A DNA stretch of 64,000 nt from an uncultured Microbacteriaceae bacterium. GTDB lineage: Bacteria > Actinomycetota > Actinomycetes > Actinomycetales > Microbacteriaceae. The position numbers were made by a program, and so were the translations under genes. Under the pieces are notes generated by a model. It did no database searches, had not been told where the DNA came from, and saw only the letters and a list, made by a program, of their open reading frames with translations. Of the stretch, positions 56,074 to 64,000 are shown one piece after another (positions within the stretch are counted from its first letter, which is position 1; the number at the start of each line of letters is the position of its first letter). The stretch spans positions 18,726 to 82,725 of the forward strand of contig CALMSL010000062.1 in the NCBI GenBank assembly GCA_937872445.1. The letters are read 5' to 3'.

Positions 56074-56813
56074 TGCGCATACTTCTCCCTCCCTCCCAAA
56101 CCAAGCGCGACGGGGGAGCAGAGGACAGCGCGCTCGATTTGTCGGCCCTGGGTTTCGCCCGGCTTACTCCGCTTCGGCGGAGGATGCTCGCGGCGGTGCG
56201 GTCTCTGTGCAGCAATCGGGCGACCGCGGCGGCCGCGCTTCGCCTCAGCCGCACCCAGTATTTCGAGGTGGAACGGAACCGCGCTCTTCGGCGTTCGCCG
56301 GTGCTGCCGGCGATGGACCGATACACGGGAGTTCTCTACGACGCGCTCGGTGCGGCGAGCCTTGGTGCTCGGGCGCGCGACTTCGCCCGCGAACGGGTCG
56401 TCATCCACTCTGCGCTGTTCGGACTCGTCCGAGCCGCCGATCCGATTCCCGCCTATCGACTGTCGCACGACTCCAGAGTGCCTGGACATCCTCTCGGCTC
56501 GCACTGGAAGAGCGCGATCGAACGGGAGCTGGTCGGCCTGTCCGGTCTGGTCCTGGATCTGCGCTCTGAGGCGTATGTCGACCTGGGTCCCGCGGGTCCG
56601 GTGTCGCAGTTCCTCCGTGTGGTGACCCGCGACGCAAACGGCTCCCACCGCGCGCTCAACCACTTCAACAAGAAGGGCAAGGGCGAGTTTCTGCGGGCGC
56701 TTCTTCTCGCGGGAATCGACCACGCGAGCGTGGAGTCGCTGCTCACCTGGGCCGACGGCTCAGGTTTTCGGCTTGAGCGTGCCGGCCCGGGAGAAATTCA
56801 GCTCATCGTTTAG
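56073..56813 (+). CDS. yaaA: YaaA/DUF328 family peroxide-stress protein
   Basis: A 246-residue protein of the YaaA family, which in E. coli lowers free iron during peroxide stress and binds DNA. It begins MRILLPPSQTKRDGG, the family hallmark (PPSxTK). Other conserved parts are DRYTGVLYDALG, VIHSALFGLVRAADPIPAYRL and HFNKKGKGEFLRALL. It starts at GTG 56073, sharing a base with the atpC stop, so it is translated with the atp operon. The 3' end overlaps the convergent ogt by 4 bases. Confidence 0.9.
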   Translation: MRILLPPSQTKRDGGAEDSALDLSALGFARLTPLRRRMLAAVRSLCSNRATAAAALRLSRTQYFEVERNRALRRSPVLPAMDRYTGVLYDALGAASLGARARDFARERVVIHSALFGLVRAADPIPAYRLSHDSRVPGHPLGSHWKSAIERELVGLSGLVLDLRSEAYVDLGPAGPVSQFLRVVTRDANGSHRALNHFNKKGKGEFLRALLLAGIDHASVESLLTWADGSGFRLERAGPGEIQLIV

Positions 56814-57313
56814 GCCGCGAGCAGGATGCCCTCGTGTTCGAGCAGCCACAGTTTCGTGGGTACTCCGCGACCGCCGCTGTAGCCGGTGATTTTTCCGTCC
56901 GACCCGAGAACACGATGGCACGGGACGATGATCGGGATCGGATTCGCTCCGATGGCGCCGCCCACCGCTCTGCCGGCCGTGGCCCGGCCGGTGCCCATTC
57001 CGAGCTCGCCGTAGGTGGTGACTTCGCCCCATTCGAGGGCGGTGAGCTGGTCCCAGATCGCGTGCTGGAACGGCGTACCGTGCGCGGCCAGCGGCACAGA
57101 GAATGAACGTCGTCGCCCGGCGAAGTACTCGCCGAGCTGTTTGACAGCGCGATCGAGAACTCGATTGCTGTGTTCGGGCAACGCCTCGAACGGGAGCGAT
57201 CCGTCGCGTTCGATCGTGAGAGTGGTGAGCGCCGTGCCGTTGCTGACCAGCTCAAGCCGGCCGATCGGGCTGTGCGTGCGGACGAGCCAGGTGGGTGGAG
57301 TCGTTGGGGACAT
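56810..57313 (-). CDS. ogt: methylated-DNA-[protein]-cysteine S-methyltransferase
   Basis: A 167-residue suicide repair protein that takes methyl groups from O6-methylguanine. The acceptor is Cys132 in IPIIVPCHRVLGSDG. The helix-turn-helix contains GEVTTYGELGMGTGRATAGRAVGGAIG with the Arg finger, given here only in part: TYGELG and AGRAVGGAIG. GYSGG follows the active site. It has no Ada domain. ATG 57313 lies 6 bases behind a TAGCGT box, divergent from the aldo-keto reductase gene whose -10 is identical. Confidence 0.95.
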   Translation of the reverse strand: MSPTTPPTWLVRTHSPIGRLELVSNGTALTTLTIERDGSLPFEALPEHSNRVLDRAVKQLGEYFAGRRRSFSVPLAAHGTPFQHAIWDQLTALEWGEVTTYGELGMGTGRATAGRAVGGAIGANPIPIIVPCHRVLGSDGKITGYSGGRGVPTKLWLLEHEGILLAA

Positions 57314-57319
57314 GATTCG

Positions 57320-57325
57320 ACGCTA
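57320..57325 (-). promoter_or_regulatory. putative -10 box of ogt (leaderless)
   Basis: TAGCGT on the minus strand, then CGAATC and the ATG. It has the same hexamer and spacing as the divergent promoter at 57405-57410. Confidence 0.5.
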
Positions 57326-57404
57326 AACCACGCCGGCGGCTCCTGCCGGCACCGCGCAGAAAACTGTGCACAGGGGCGGGGAGGCAAGGTTGTGCGGGAG
57401 TGGA

Positions 57405-57410
57405 TAGCGT
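57405..57410 (+). promoter_or_regulatory. putative -10 box of the aldo-keto reductase gene
   Basis: TAGCGT is followed by 6 bases (AGGAGC) and ATG 57417. The gap looks like a ribosome-binding site but would be too close to the start codon, so leaderless initiation is the more likely reading. Confidence 0.45.
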
Positions 57411-57416
57411 AGGAGC

Positions 57417-58397
57417 ATGCCTGAATCGACGACGACCGCCATCCAGTACCGCGCTCTGGGGCCGTCCGGCCTTCGCGTTTCCACGATCGGGATCGGCTGC
57501 AACAATTTCGGCCGTGCCGGGACCGCAACCGAAACCCAGAAAGGCACGGATGCCGTAATCGGCGCCGCGGTCGATGCGGGAGTGACATTCTTCGACGGCG
57601 CCGACATTTACGGCAAGCAGCGCGGTGTCAGCGAAACCCTCATGGGGAACGCGTTGAAGGGCAAGCGGGATTCGATCGTGCTCGCTACGAAGTTCGGAAT
57701 GGACATGGAGGGTGCCAACGGCCCCGACTGGGACGCGCGAGCATCGCGCAGGTACATCCGGCTCGCGATCGAGTCCTCGCTGCGCAGGCTGCAGACCGAC
57801 TGGATCGACCTGTACCAGCTGCACACGCCGGATCCGAATACCCCCATCGAGGAGACCCTCGCGACGCTCGACGATCTCGTCGCGGAAGGCAAGATCCGCT
57901 ACTACGGGCATTCGAACTTTGCCGGGTGGCAAATCGCCGAGGCGGAGTTCACCGCGATCCTGGGGCGGCATCCGAAGTTCGTGTCGGCGCAAAACGAGTA
58001 CAGTCTGCTCGTCCGCGGGGCCGAGGCCGACGTGCTCCCGGCGGTGCGCCAGTACGGGCTCGGATTCCTGCCGTTCTTTCCACTGCACAACGGCATCCTC
58101 ACGGGCAAGTACACGCGGGACGGCGGACCCGCGGGTTCGAGGGTGGTGGAAGAGAAGAGCTATCTGCTCGCGAGCACGAACTGGGATGCGGTGGAGAGCT
58201 TCCAGCGATTCTGCGACAGCCGCGGCATCACGATGCTCGAGGCGACGTTCGGCTGGCTGCTCGCGCAGCCGAACCTCACGAGCGTGATCGCCGGCGCGAC
58301 CACCCCGGACCAGGTGCGCCAGAACGCCGCGGCCGCGACCGCCTGGGTGCCGACCGCGGCAGACCTGGCTGAGATCGACGAAATCTTCCCGCGCTGA
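57417..58397 (+). CDS. aldo-keto reductase
   Basis: A 326-residue NADPH-dependent AKR of the YajO/Tas-like branch. The catalytic tetrad is visible: Asp and Tyr in FFDGADIYGKQRG, Lys in IVLATKFGMDM, and His in RYYGHSNFAGWQ (the SNF motif). DWIDLYQLHTPDPNTPIEET and GWLLAQPNLTSVIAGA are standard. The physiological substrate is unknown; the family reduces aldehydes and ketones. It stands alone, divergent from ogt and convergent with a quinone-reductase-like gene. Confidence 0.93.
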   Translation: MPESTTTAIQYRALGPSGLRVSTIGIGCNNFGRAGTATETQKGTDAVIGAAVDAGVTFFDGADIYGKQRGVSETLMGNALKGKRDSIVLATKFGMDMEGANGPDWDARASRRYIRLAIESSLRRLQTDWIDLYQLHTPDPNTPIEETLATLDDLVAEGKIRYYGHSNFAGWQIAEAEFTAILGRHPKFVSAQNEYSLLVRGAEADVLPAVRQYGLGFLPFFPLHNGILTGKYTRDGGPAGSRVVEEKSYLLASTNWDAVESFQRFCDSRGITMLEATFGWLLAQPNLTSVIAGATTPDQVRQNAAAATAWVPTAADLAEIDEIFPR

Positions 58398-58410
58398 GCC
58401 GCGCCGTGCC

Positions 58411-58427
58411 GCGCCGCCTGACGGCGC
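58411..58427. terminator. stem-loop between convergent genes
   Basis: GCGCCG (58411-58416) and CGGCGC (58422-58427) form a perfect 6-bp stem with loop CCTGA, ending at the stop codon of the minus-strand gene. No T-run follows on either strand. It may weakly end transcription from both sides. Confidence 0.35.
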
Positions 58428-59339
58428 CTACGGGATGAGCAGCACGACCTTGCCGAGACCGTGCCCGGTCTCCAGATCCCGGTATGCCGCCACGATGTCG
58501 GGCAGGTGGTACGTGCTGCGGAGGGGAACGACGAGGTCTCGGTCGGCCGCCTGCCGGGCGAACCCCGCAAGCTCCTCTGCCGTCTTCCTGCCGCCGCCGA
58601 CGCCCTGTACGCCGAGCTCCTCCACCGCGCCGTGATCGGCGATCGTGTTGATGCGTTCGGCGGGAATCCCGAGTTCGAGGGCCGTGCGGATGGCGTCGCC
58701 GCCAATGTTGTCGAGCGCGGCGGTGTAACCGTCAGGGGCCGCGGCGCGCAGCCGGTCCAGCTCGCCGTCACCGTAGGCGACGGGGATCGCGCCGAGCCCG
58801 CGCAAAAACTCGTGGTTCGCTTCGCTCGCCGTTCCCACGACCGTGGCACCCGTGGCCTTCGCGAACTGGACCGCCATCACGCCGACCCCGCCGGCTGCGG
58901 CCGTCACGAGCACCGTGTCGGCTGGAGAGAGCTCGAGCGAATCCACGGCCCGTTTCGCGGTGTTCGCGACGAGGCCGATTCCGCCCGCCACGGCCCAGTC
59001 GAGCTCTGCCGGTTTCGCTGCGACCCGGTCCTCGGGGACAACCACGAATTCCGCCTGCGCGCCGCGGCCGATCCAGCCGAGCACCTCGTCGCCCTCGGCC
59101 CAGCCGGTGACGCCCGGACCGACCTCATCGATGACGCCGGCGAACTCTGCGCCCTGCAGAGACGGGAGCGTGTGGTTCGGGATGTAGCCACCACGCCTCA
59201 CTTTGGAATCGAACGGATTGAGCCCCGCCGCGCGCACGGCGACCCGCACCTGGCCTTCGCCGGCGTGCGGCTCGGGCACGTCAATCACCTCGAGCACGTC
59301 GGGACCGCCGTATTTCGAATAGCTCACTGCCTGCGACAT
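58428..59339 (-). CDS. NAD(P)-dependent zinc-free oxidoreductase, quinone-reductase-like (MDR)
   Basis: A 303-residue medium-chain reductase. The N-terminal GroES-like domain (MSQAVSYSKYGGPDVLEVID, GLNPFDSKVRRG) is followed by the nucleotide-binding fold with VTAAAGGVGVMAVQFAKATG. The zinc-binding Cys residues of alcohol dehydrogenases are absent, which places it with the QOR/zinc-free group. It ends LGKVVLLIP. AGGGAGAGC precedes ATG 59339, and a promoter is predicted at 59373-59400. It is divergent from the tetR gene, whose operator is only about 40 bp from this promoter, so TetR may control it. Confidence 0.92.
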   Translation of the reverse strand: MSQAVSYSKYGGPDVLEVIDVPEPHAGEGQVRVAVRAAGLNPFDSKVRRGGYIPNHTLPSLQGAEFAGVIDEVGPGVTGWAEGDEVLGWIGRGAQAEFVVVPEDRVAAKPAELDWAVAGGIGLVANTAKRAVDSLELSPADTVLVTAAAGGVGVMAVQFAKATGATVVGTASEANHEFLRGLGAIPVAYGDGELDRLRAAAPDGYTAALDNIGGDAIRTALELGIPAERINTIADHGAVEELGVQGVGGGRKTAEELAGFARQAADRDLVVPLRSTYHLPDIVAAYRDLETGHGLGKVVLLIP

Positions 59340-59372
59340 CGTGCTCTCCCTGGTTGATTGCGCTCCCTCTCG

Positions 59373-59400
59373 ATCCTACGGATGTGAAACTCGCACGCAA
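59373..59400 (-). promoter_or_regulatory. promoter of the MDR oxidoreductase gene
   Basis: On the minus strand TTGCGT (59395-59400) and TAGGAT (59373-59378) are 16 bases apart. The leader is about 25-30 bases and contains a normal ribosome-binding site. Confidence 0.5.
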
Positions 59401-59426
59401 TTCGGGGCGGATCTGGGCGGGAGAAG

Positions 59427-59456
59427 TTGCGGAGTGAGTGCTCACTCAGTTACACT
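59427..59456 (+). promoter_or_regulatory. promoter of the tetR-ABC operon (leaderless)
   Basis: TTGCGG (59427-59432), an 18-base spacer and TACACT (59451-59456). The GTG start at 59464 is 7 bases after the -10 box, so the mRNA begins at or next to the start codon. The spacer contains the palindrome at 59432-59447. Confidence 0.6.
59432..59447 (+). promoter_or_regulatory. TetR operator palindrome
   Basis: GAGTGAG (59432-59438) and CTCACTC (59441-59447) are perfect arms around TG. The site fills the spacer between the -35 and -10 boxes of the tetR promoter, as expected for an autorepressor. TGAGTGAGTGCTCACTCA-like sites are common for TetR proteins. Confidence 0.75.
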
Positions 59457-59463
59457 TCCCGTT

Positions 59464-60090
59464 GTGCAATCCCGTCACCATCCGCCGGCGAGCAGTTCGC
59501 GCGCGCGCCCGCTCGCGCTGGAGGAACGTCGCGCAGCAATCATCGATGCGGTCATGCCGTTGCTCGTCGAGTACGGCCGCGATGTGACATCGAAGCAGCT
59601 GGCGGAGGCCGCCGGGGTCGCCGAGGGGACGATTTTCCGGGCGTTCGGCGACAAGGAGTCGCTCATTGAGGCCGCCGTCGCCAAGTTCCTCGACCCGGAA
59701 TCCCTGCGCATCGGCCTGCAGTCGATTGCGCCGGAGCTTCCCCTCGAGGACAAAGTCCTGCGCATCGTCGAGCTCATGATGCAGCGCTTCAGCGAAGTGT
59801 TCCGCGTGATGGCGGCGGTCGGGGCCACGCACCCGCCCAAGCGACACGAACGGCGGCACGTCTTCGCCGACATCATCGCCGAGGTTCTCGCCCCGCAACT
59901 GGCGAACCTGAACTGGTCGCCCGAGCGCACTGCCCACGTCATCCGGCTTGTCACGTTCTCGGCATCGCTCAAGGAATTCAACGCCGGCATGGAATTCACC
60001 CCGCGAGAACTCACCGACATCGTCCTCTACGGCATCGCCGGAAAGCCTGCCGCCGCACTCCACGCCACTACCACCGAAAGCCGGGACTAA
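59464..60090 (+). CDS. TetR/AcrR-family transcriptional repressor
   Basis: A 208-residue repressor. The DNA-binding domain (about 20-65) reads ALEERRAAIIDAVMPLLVEY, then DVTSKQLAEAAGVAEGTIFR and FGDKESLIEAAVAKF. The C-terminal ligand and dimerisation domain is variable. The start is GTG 59464, chosen because a -10 box and a perfect operator lie just upstream; the frame is open further back but crosses that promoter. It lies 5 bp ahead of the first of two ABC exporter genes on the same strand, so it probably senses a compound they export. Confidence 0.9.
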   Translation: MQSRHHPPASSSRARPLALEERRAAIIDAVMPLLVEYGRDVTSKQLAEAAGVAEGTIFRAFGDKESLIEAAVAKFLDPESLRIGLQSIAPELPLEDKVLRIVELMMQRFSEVFRVMAAVGATHPPKRHERRHVFADIIAEVLAPQLANLNWSPERTAHVIRLVTFSASLKEFNAGMEFTPRELTDIVLYGIAGKPAAALHATTTESRD

Positions 60091-60095
60091 ACCGT

Positions 60096-61829
60096 ATGCT
60101 CCTCAAAATTCTGCGCAAATATCTCCAGCAGTACTGGCCGATGCTCGTGGCGGTTGGCGTGTTCCAGCTCGCCCAGTCGCTCGCCTCGCTCTACCTGCCG
60201 AGCCTGAACGCCGACATCGTCGACAATGGGATCGCCAAGGGCGACATTCCGTACATCTTCACCGTCGGGGCCGTGATGCTGGGCATCACGCTGCTGCAGA
60301 TCGTGTGCGCGATCACCGCGGTGTACTTCGGGGCAAAGGTCGCGATGTCGCTCGGCCGCGATCTGCGCACCGGGATCTTCCACACCGTGAGCGAATTCTC
60401 CGAGCGCGAGGTCGCCCAGTTCGGCGCTCCGTCCCTGATCACCCGCACGACCAATGACGTTCAGCAGGTGCAGATGGTCACGCTCATGAGCCTCACCCTG
60501 TTCATCTCCGCGCCCATGCTCGCGATCGGTGGCGTGATCATGGCGCTGCAGCAGGACGTCGGGCTGTCCTGGCTCATGGCCGTGAGCATCCCGGTTCTGC
60601 TGATCGCCGTCGGGTTGATCATGTCGCGGATGGTTCCGCTGTTTCGCCTCATGCAAAAGCGCATCGACAAGGTGAACCTCGTGCTGCGCGAGCAGCTCAC
60701 CGGCATCCGGGTGATTCGCGCGTTCGTGCGCGAGGGGCACGAGACCGACCGATTCGCGTCGGCCAACGCGGAACTCACTCAGACCGCGATCAGCGCGGGC
60801 AGACTGTTCGCGCTCATGTTCCCCACCGTCATGCTCGTCATGAACGTATCAACCGTTGCCGTCATCTGGTTCGGCGGGATTCGGGTCGGCGACGGCGACA
60901 TTCAGGTCGGAACGCTCATGGCGTTCATGCAGTACCTCATGCAGATCCTGATGGGCGTCATGATGGCGACCGTGATGGGCATCCTGCTGCCGCGCGCTGC
61001 GGTGAGCGCCGACCGGATCGGCGAGGTACTGGACACGAAGACCTCGGTGGCTCTGCCCGCAAACCCCGTCATGGAGGTCTCCGAGGTAGGAACGGTCGAA
61101 TTCCTGGATGCCTCCTTCCAGTACCCCGGCGCCGAGGAGCCGGTGCTGAAGAATCTCACGTTCGCCGCACGCCCGGGCAAAATGACGGCGATCATCGGCA
61201 GTACGGGCTCCGGCAAGTCCACACTCATCAAACTGCTTCCGCGGCTGTTCGATGTGACCGGAGGGTCTGTCCTGGTTGACGGAGTGGATGTCCGCGAACT
61301 CGACCCCGACCTGTTGTGGAGCCTCATCGGCCTCGTGCCGCAAAAGCCGTACCTGTTCTCCGGGACGGTCGCCTCGAACCTGCGCTACGGCAGACCGGAT
61401 GCCACCGACGAAGAACTGTGGGAGGCGCTCGAGATCGCCCAGGCGAAAGATTTCGTGTCCGGAATGGAGGGAAGGCTGGATGCGGCCATCGCCCAGGGCG
61501 GAACGAACGTGTCCGGCGGGCAGCGCCAGCGCCTCGCCATCGCGAGAGCCCTGGTGAAGAAGCCTGAAATCTATGTGTTCGACGACTCGTTCTCCGCGCT
61601 GGATACCGGCACCGACGCCCGATTGCGTCAAGCCCTCAGGCGAAAAGTGGCGGGCGCGACGATGATCGTCGTCGCCCAGCGCGTGTCGACGATCGTCGAC
61701 GCTGACCAAATCATCGTTCTGGAGAATGGCGAGATCGTCGGCGTCGGAACACACGACGAGCTCAACGAAAACAACGAGACGTACGCCGAAATCGTGTCGT
61801 CGCAACTCACGGCGGAGGAAGCGGTATGA
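60096..61829 (+). CDS. ABC exporter half-transporter A (type IV, heterodimeric)
   Basis: A 577-residue membrane-ATPase fusion. Six transmembrane helices (about 1-310) precede the ATPase domain. Walker A is GSTGSGKSTLIKLLP, the signature NVSGGQRQRLAIAR and Walker B IYVFDDSFSALD. The residue after Walker B Asp is Asp instead of the catalytic Glu, so the site it forms should be weak or dead, as in BmrC- or TM287-type heterodimers. The partner gene overlaps by 4 bases (ATGA). It follows tetR by 5 bp. The substrate is not identifiable; drugs, lipids or peptides are usual. Confidence 0.92.
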   Translation: MLLKILRKYLQQYWPMLVAVGVFQLAQSLASLYLPSLNADIVDNGIAKGDIPYIFTVGAVMLGITLLQIVCAITAVYFGAKVAMSLGRDLRTGIFHTVSEFSEREVAQFGAPSLITRTTNDVQQVQMVTLMSLTLFISAPMLAIGGVIMALQQDVGLSWLMAVSIPVLLIAVGLIMSRMVPLFRLMQKRIDKVNLVLREQLTGIRVIRAFVREGHETDRFASANAELTQTAISAGRLFALMFPTVMLVMNVSTVAVIWFGGIRVGDGDIQVGTLMAFMQYLMQILMGVMMATVMGILLPRAAVSADRIGEVLDTKTSVALPANPVMEVSEVGTVEFLDASFQYPGAEEPVLKNLTFAARPGKMTAIIGSTGSGKSTLIKLLPRLFDVTGGSVLVDGVDVRELDPDLLWSLIGLVPQKPYLFSGTVASNLRYGRPDATDEELWEALEIAQAKDFVSGMEGRLDAAIAQGGTNVSGGQRQRLAIARALVKKPEIYVFDDSFSALDTGTDARLRQALRRKVAGATMIVVAQRVSTIVDADQIIVLENGEIVGVGTHDELNENNETYAEIVSSQLTAEEAV

Positions 61830-63922
61830 GCACCGAACGCGTGAACACCGACGAGCAAACCAGCACCCCTCCCCGCCCGCCGATGAGGCGTGGCCCTGGC
61901 GCGGGAGGACCGTTCGGCGGAGCCGGCATGCCCGCCGAGAAGTCCATGAACTTCGGCCCCTCCGCGAAGCGCCTGGTGGGGCGGTTGCGTCCGGAGTGGA
62001 TGCGCGTGATCTGGGTGCTCCTGCTCGCCGTCGCGAGCGTCGGCATGTCCGTCATCGGCCCGAAGCTCCTCGGCAACGGCACGACGCTGATCTTCGAGGG
62101 CGCGATCTCCAAGGCGCTTCCCGCGGGGGTCACGAAGGCGCAAATCATCGCCGGGCTCCGCGCCCGAGGGCAGGATGGCCAGGCCGACCTTTTGAGCGGC
62201 ATGAACCTGACCCCGGGGGTGGGCATCGATTTCCACGCGCTGTCGATGATCCTGATCCTCGTTCTCTCGCTGTACATCCTGTCGAGCGTGTTCAGCTGGC
62301 TGCAGTCCTACGTCCTGAACGACGTCGTGCAGGCGACCGTGTACCGGATGCGCGAAGATGTGGAGAAGAAGATCAACCGGCTGCCGTTGAGCTACTTCGA
62401 CAAGACGCCGCGCGGCGAACTGCTCAGCCGGGTGACGAACGACATCGACAACATCTCGCAGAGCCTGCAGCAGACGCTGAGCCAGATCGTCACGTCGCTG
62501 CTTATGGTGATCGGCGTGCTCACGATGATGCTCATCACCTCTCCACTGCTCACCCTCATCGCCCTCGTGACGATTCCGCTGTCCCTTGTCATCACGATCG
62601 TGATCGCGAAGCGGTCGCAGAAAATGTTCGTCGCCCAGTGGAAGCACACGGGCGAACTGAACGCCCAAATCGAGGAGAACTTCACCGGGCACGCGCTCGT
62701 CAAGGTGTTCGGCCGCCAGAAAGAGGTTGCGACGGTCTTCGGCGAGAAGAACGAGGAGCTCTACAAGGCGAGCTTCGGCGCCCAGTTCGTCTCCGGCATC
62801 ATCATGCCGTCCATGATGTTCGTCGGAAACCTCGTGTACGTCGCGATCGCCGTCGTCGGCGGCCTGCAGGTGGCGGCCGGCGCGATGCGCATCGGCGACA
62901 TCCAGGCGTTCATCCAGTACTCGCGGCAGTTCACCCAGCCGGTCACGCAGCTGGGAAGCATGGCGAACCTCCTGCAGTCCGGGGTCGCCTCCGCCGAGCG
63001 GGTGTTCGAACTGCTGGACGCCGAGGATCAGAGCCCGGATGTCTCACCGGCCCAGTCGCCTGCGGTGTCGAGCGGCCGCCTCGAATTCGAGGACGTGTCA
63101 TTCCGCTACACCGAAGACAAGCCGCTCATCGAACACGTGAACCTCGTCGCCGACCCCGGCCACACGATCGCCATCGTCGGGCCGACGGGTGCAGGCAAGA
63201 CGACTCTCGTGAACCTCATCATGCGCTTCTACGAGCTGAACTCGGGTCGCATCACCCTCGACGGTGTCGACATCGCCACCATGACGCGGGACGATTTGCG
63301 CACGCGCGTGGGCATGGTGCTGCAGGACACCTGGCTGTTCGGCGGAACCATCCGGGAGAACATCGCCTACGGGCGGCCGGATGCCACGGAGGAGGAGATC
63401 ATCGACGCCGCGACGGCCACGTACGTCGACCGCTTCGTGAAGACGCTCCCGGACGGCTATGACACCGTGCTCGACGACGAGGCCTCCAACGTGAGCGCGG
63501 GGGAGAAGCAGCTCCTGACGATCGCGCGCGCGTTCCTGGCGCGCCCGAGCGTGCTCATCCTGGATGAGGCGACAAGTTCGGTGGACACCCGCACCGAGGT
63601 TCTCGTGCAGCACGCCATGGCGGCGCTGCGCAGCGACCGCACGAGCTTCGTGATCGCCCACCGGCTCTCCACGATCCGCGACGCCGACCTCATCCTCGTG
63701 ATGGAGAACGGCCAGATCGTCGAGCAGGGCACGCACGCCGAGCTGCTGGAGGCGGATGGCGCCTACGCGCGCCTGTACGACGCGCAGTTTGCCGGGCCGG
63801 TCCTGACCGATGAGGAACTCGTTGCTGGCCCCCCGACCGGAAGCATCCCAACGGGCAGCATTCCCACCGGCAGCGTGCCGACGGGCAGCGTTCCGACGAG
63901 CCCGGGCGCGACCGAAGGCTAG
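61826..63922 (+). CDS. ABC exporter half-transporter B (type IV, heterodimeric)
   Basis: A 698-residue partner of the preceding gene. A Pro/Gly-rich N-terminus (1-45) leads to six helices, with a long first external loop (about 85-135). The ATPase domain has Walker A GPTGAGKTTLVNLIM and Walker B VLILDEATSSVDTRTE with the catalytic Glu. The signature is changed: NVSAGEKQLLTIAR rather than LSGGQ. The canonical ATP site therefore combines this subunit's Walker motifs with the normal signature of subunit A, and the other site is degenerate. The C-terminal tail carries four PTGS(I/V) repeats. The start is ATG 61826 in an ATGA overlap. Confidence 0.92.
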   Translation: MSTERVNTDEQTSTPPRPPMRRGPGAGGPFGGAGMPAEKSMNFGPSAKRLVGRLRPEWMRVIWVLLLAVASVGMSVIGPKLLGNGTTLIFEGAISKALPAGVTKAQIIAGLRARGQDGQADLLSGMNLTPGVGIDFHALSMILILVLSLYILSSVFSWLQSYVLNDVVQATVYRMREDVEKKINRLPLSYFDKTPRGELLSRVTNDIDNISQSLQQTLSQIVTSLLMVIGVLTMMLITSPLLTLIALVTIPLSLVITIVIAKRSQKMFVAQWKHTGELNAQIEENFTGHALVKVFGRQKEVATVFGEKNEELYKASFGAQFVSGIIMPSMMFVGNLVYVAIAVVGGLQVAAGAMRIGDIQAFIQYSRQFTQPVTQLGSMANLLQSGVASAERVFELLDAEDQSPDVSPAQSPAVSSGRLEFEDVSFRYTEDKPLIEHVNLVADPGHTIAIVGPTGAGKTTLVNLIMRFYELNSGRITLDGVDIATMTRDDLRTRVGMVLQDTWLFGGTIRENIAYGRPDATEEEIIDAATATYVDRFVKTLPDGYDTVLDDEASNVSAGEKQLLTIARAFLARPSVLILDEATSSVDTRTEVLVQHAMAALRSDRTSFVIAHRLSTIRDADLILVMENGQIVEQGTHAELLEADGAYARLYDAQFAGPVLTDEELVAGPPTGSIPTGSIPTGSVPTGSVPTSPGATEG
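63833..63892 (+). repeat. four tandem 15-bp repeats at the end of the ABC half-transporter gene
   Basis: Four units encode PTGSI, PTGSI, PTGSV and PTGSV in the C-terminal tail. Unit length keeps the frame. The tail lies beyond the ATPase domain, so variation should not affect catalysis. Confidence 0.8.
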
Positions 63923-63979
63923 CTATAAAACTGACGGAGGTTGTTGACAGTCGGGTCTTCCATCTGGAAGGAAGATTGC

Positions 63980-64000
63980 ATGACATCAACCATCTCCGCG
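63980..64000 (+). CDS. start of an unidentified gene (truncated by the window edge)
   Basis: ATG 63980 is preceded by GGAAGGAAGAT at good spacing and opens the frame MTSTISA, which runs off the window. TTGACA at 63944-63949 could be a -35, but no -10 is found at the usual distance. The product cannot be told from seven residues. Confidence 0.5.

Noticed and set aside
63944-63972. Promoter with TTGACA ahead of the last gene
   Set aside because: No acceptable -10 is found 16-18 bases downstream, so only the -35-like hexamer is mentioned.

Overview
The window is high-GC chromosomal DNA from an actinobacterium, most likely family Microbacteriaceae. The basis is gene content and order: aroA back to back with sigH-rsrA, a fused 2-oxoglutarate dehydrogenase/acyltransferase (kgd type), a GuaB1-type IMPDH paralogue, an lysA-hom-thrC-thrB-rho-prfA-prmC-tsaC-rfe-atp supercluster, many GTG starts and several apparently leaderless promoters. 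The genus assignment is inference. I see no rRNA, tRNA, CRISPR array, insertion sequence, prophage or attachment site; this is mostly conserved core chromosome, very tightly packed.

Layout. 1-2.6 kb (minus): hisN (partial), rsgA, aroA. 2.7-6.4 kb: the redox sigma factor sigH and its zinc anti-sigma rsrA, a convergent small membrane protein, then an OmpR-type two-component pair read from a region with a 40-bp inverted repeat. 6.4-10.1 kb: kgd (minus). 10.3-16.3 kb (plus): guaB1, two CNNM/CBS membrane proteins, NAD(P)H-hydrate dehydratase, a polytopic membrane protein. 16.3-21.2 kb (minus): a signalling cluster of two paralogous NarL-type response regulators flanking a histidine kinase, what looks like a degenerate (pseudo) kinase, and a lipoprotein. 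21.3-23.8 kb (minus): metY-metX, methionine/homocysteine synthesis. 24-32 kb: an SDR enzyme, an M20 amidohydrolase with an MFS exporter, ung, a two-gene ABC exporter with a palindrome on its start codon, and glgX. 32-35.1 kb: cysteine desulfurase, an ArsR-like regulator with a small coiled-coil membrane protein, and mnmA. The desulfurase can supply sulfur to MnmA.

35.2-49.1 kb: the aspartate-family pathway (lysA, hom, thrC, thrB), rho with a structured leader, prfA, a cysteine module (cysK-cysE), a DUF1801 gene, prmC (which methylates RF1, the product of prfA), a HAD hydrolase, tsaC, a WecA/Rfe-type transferase and an AtpI-position membrane protein. 49.2-56.1 kb: the full F1Fo ATP synthase operon atpBEFHAGDC. 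56.1-60.1 kb: yaaA, ogt, an aldo-keto reductase, a quinone-reductase-like enzyme and a TetR repressor with a clear operator. 60.1-63.9 kb: a heterodimeric ABC exporter in operon with that TetR gene. The window ends seven codons into a further gene.

The points most worth a second look are: the pseudo-kinase signalling cluster; two conserved genes (prmC and atpB) whose frames offer only CTG as a plausible start; three consecutive hairpins ahead of rho; a terminator-like stem-loop between the AtpI-position gene and atpB; perfect or near-perfect inverted repeats in promoters at 4.1, 28.2, 33.3 and 59.4 kb; and a recurring arrangement of a -10 box exactly six bases before the start codon, which suggests leaderless mRNAs.
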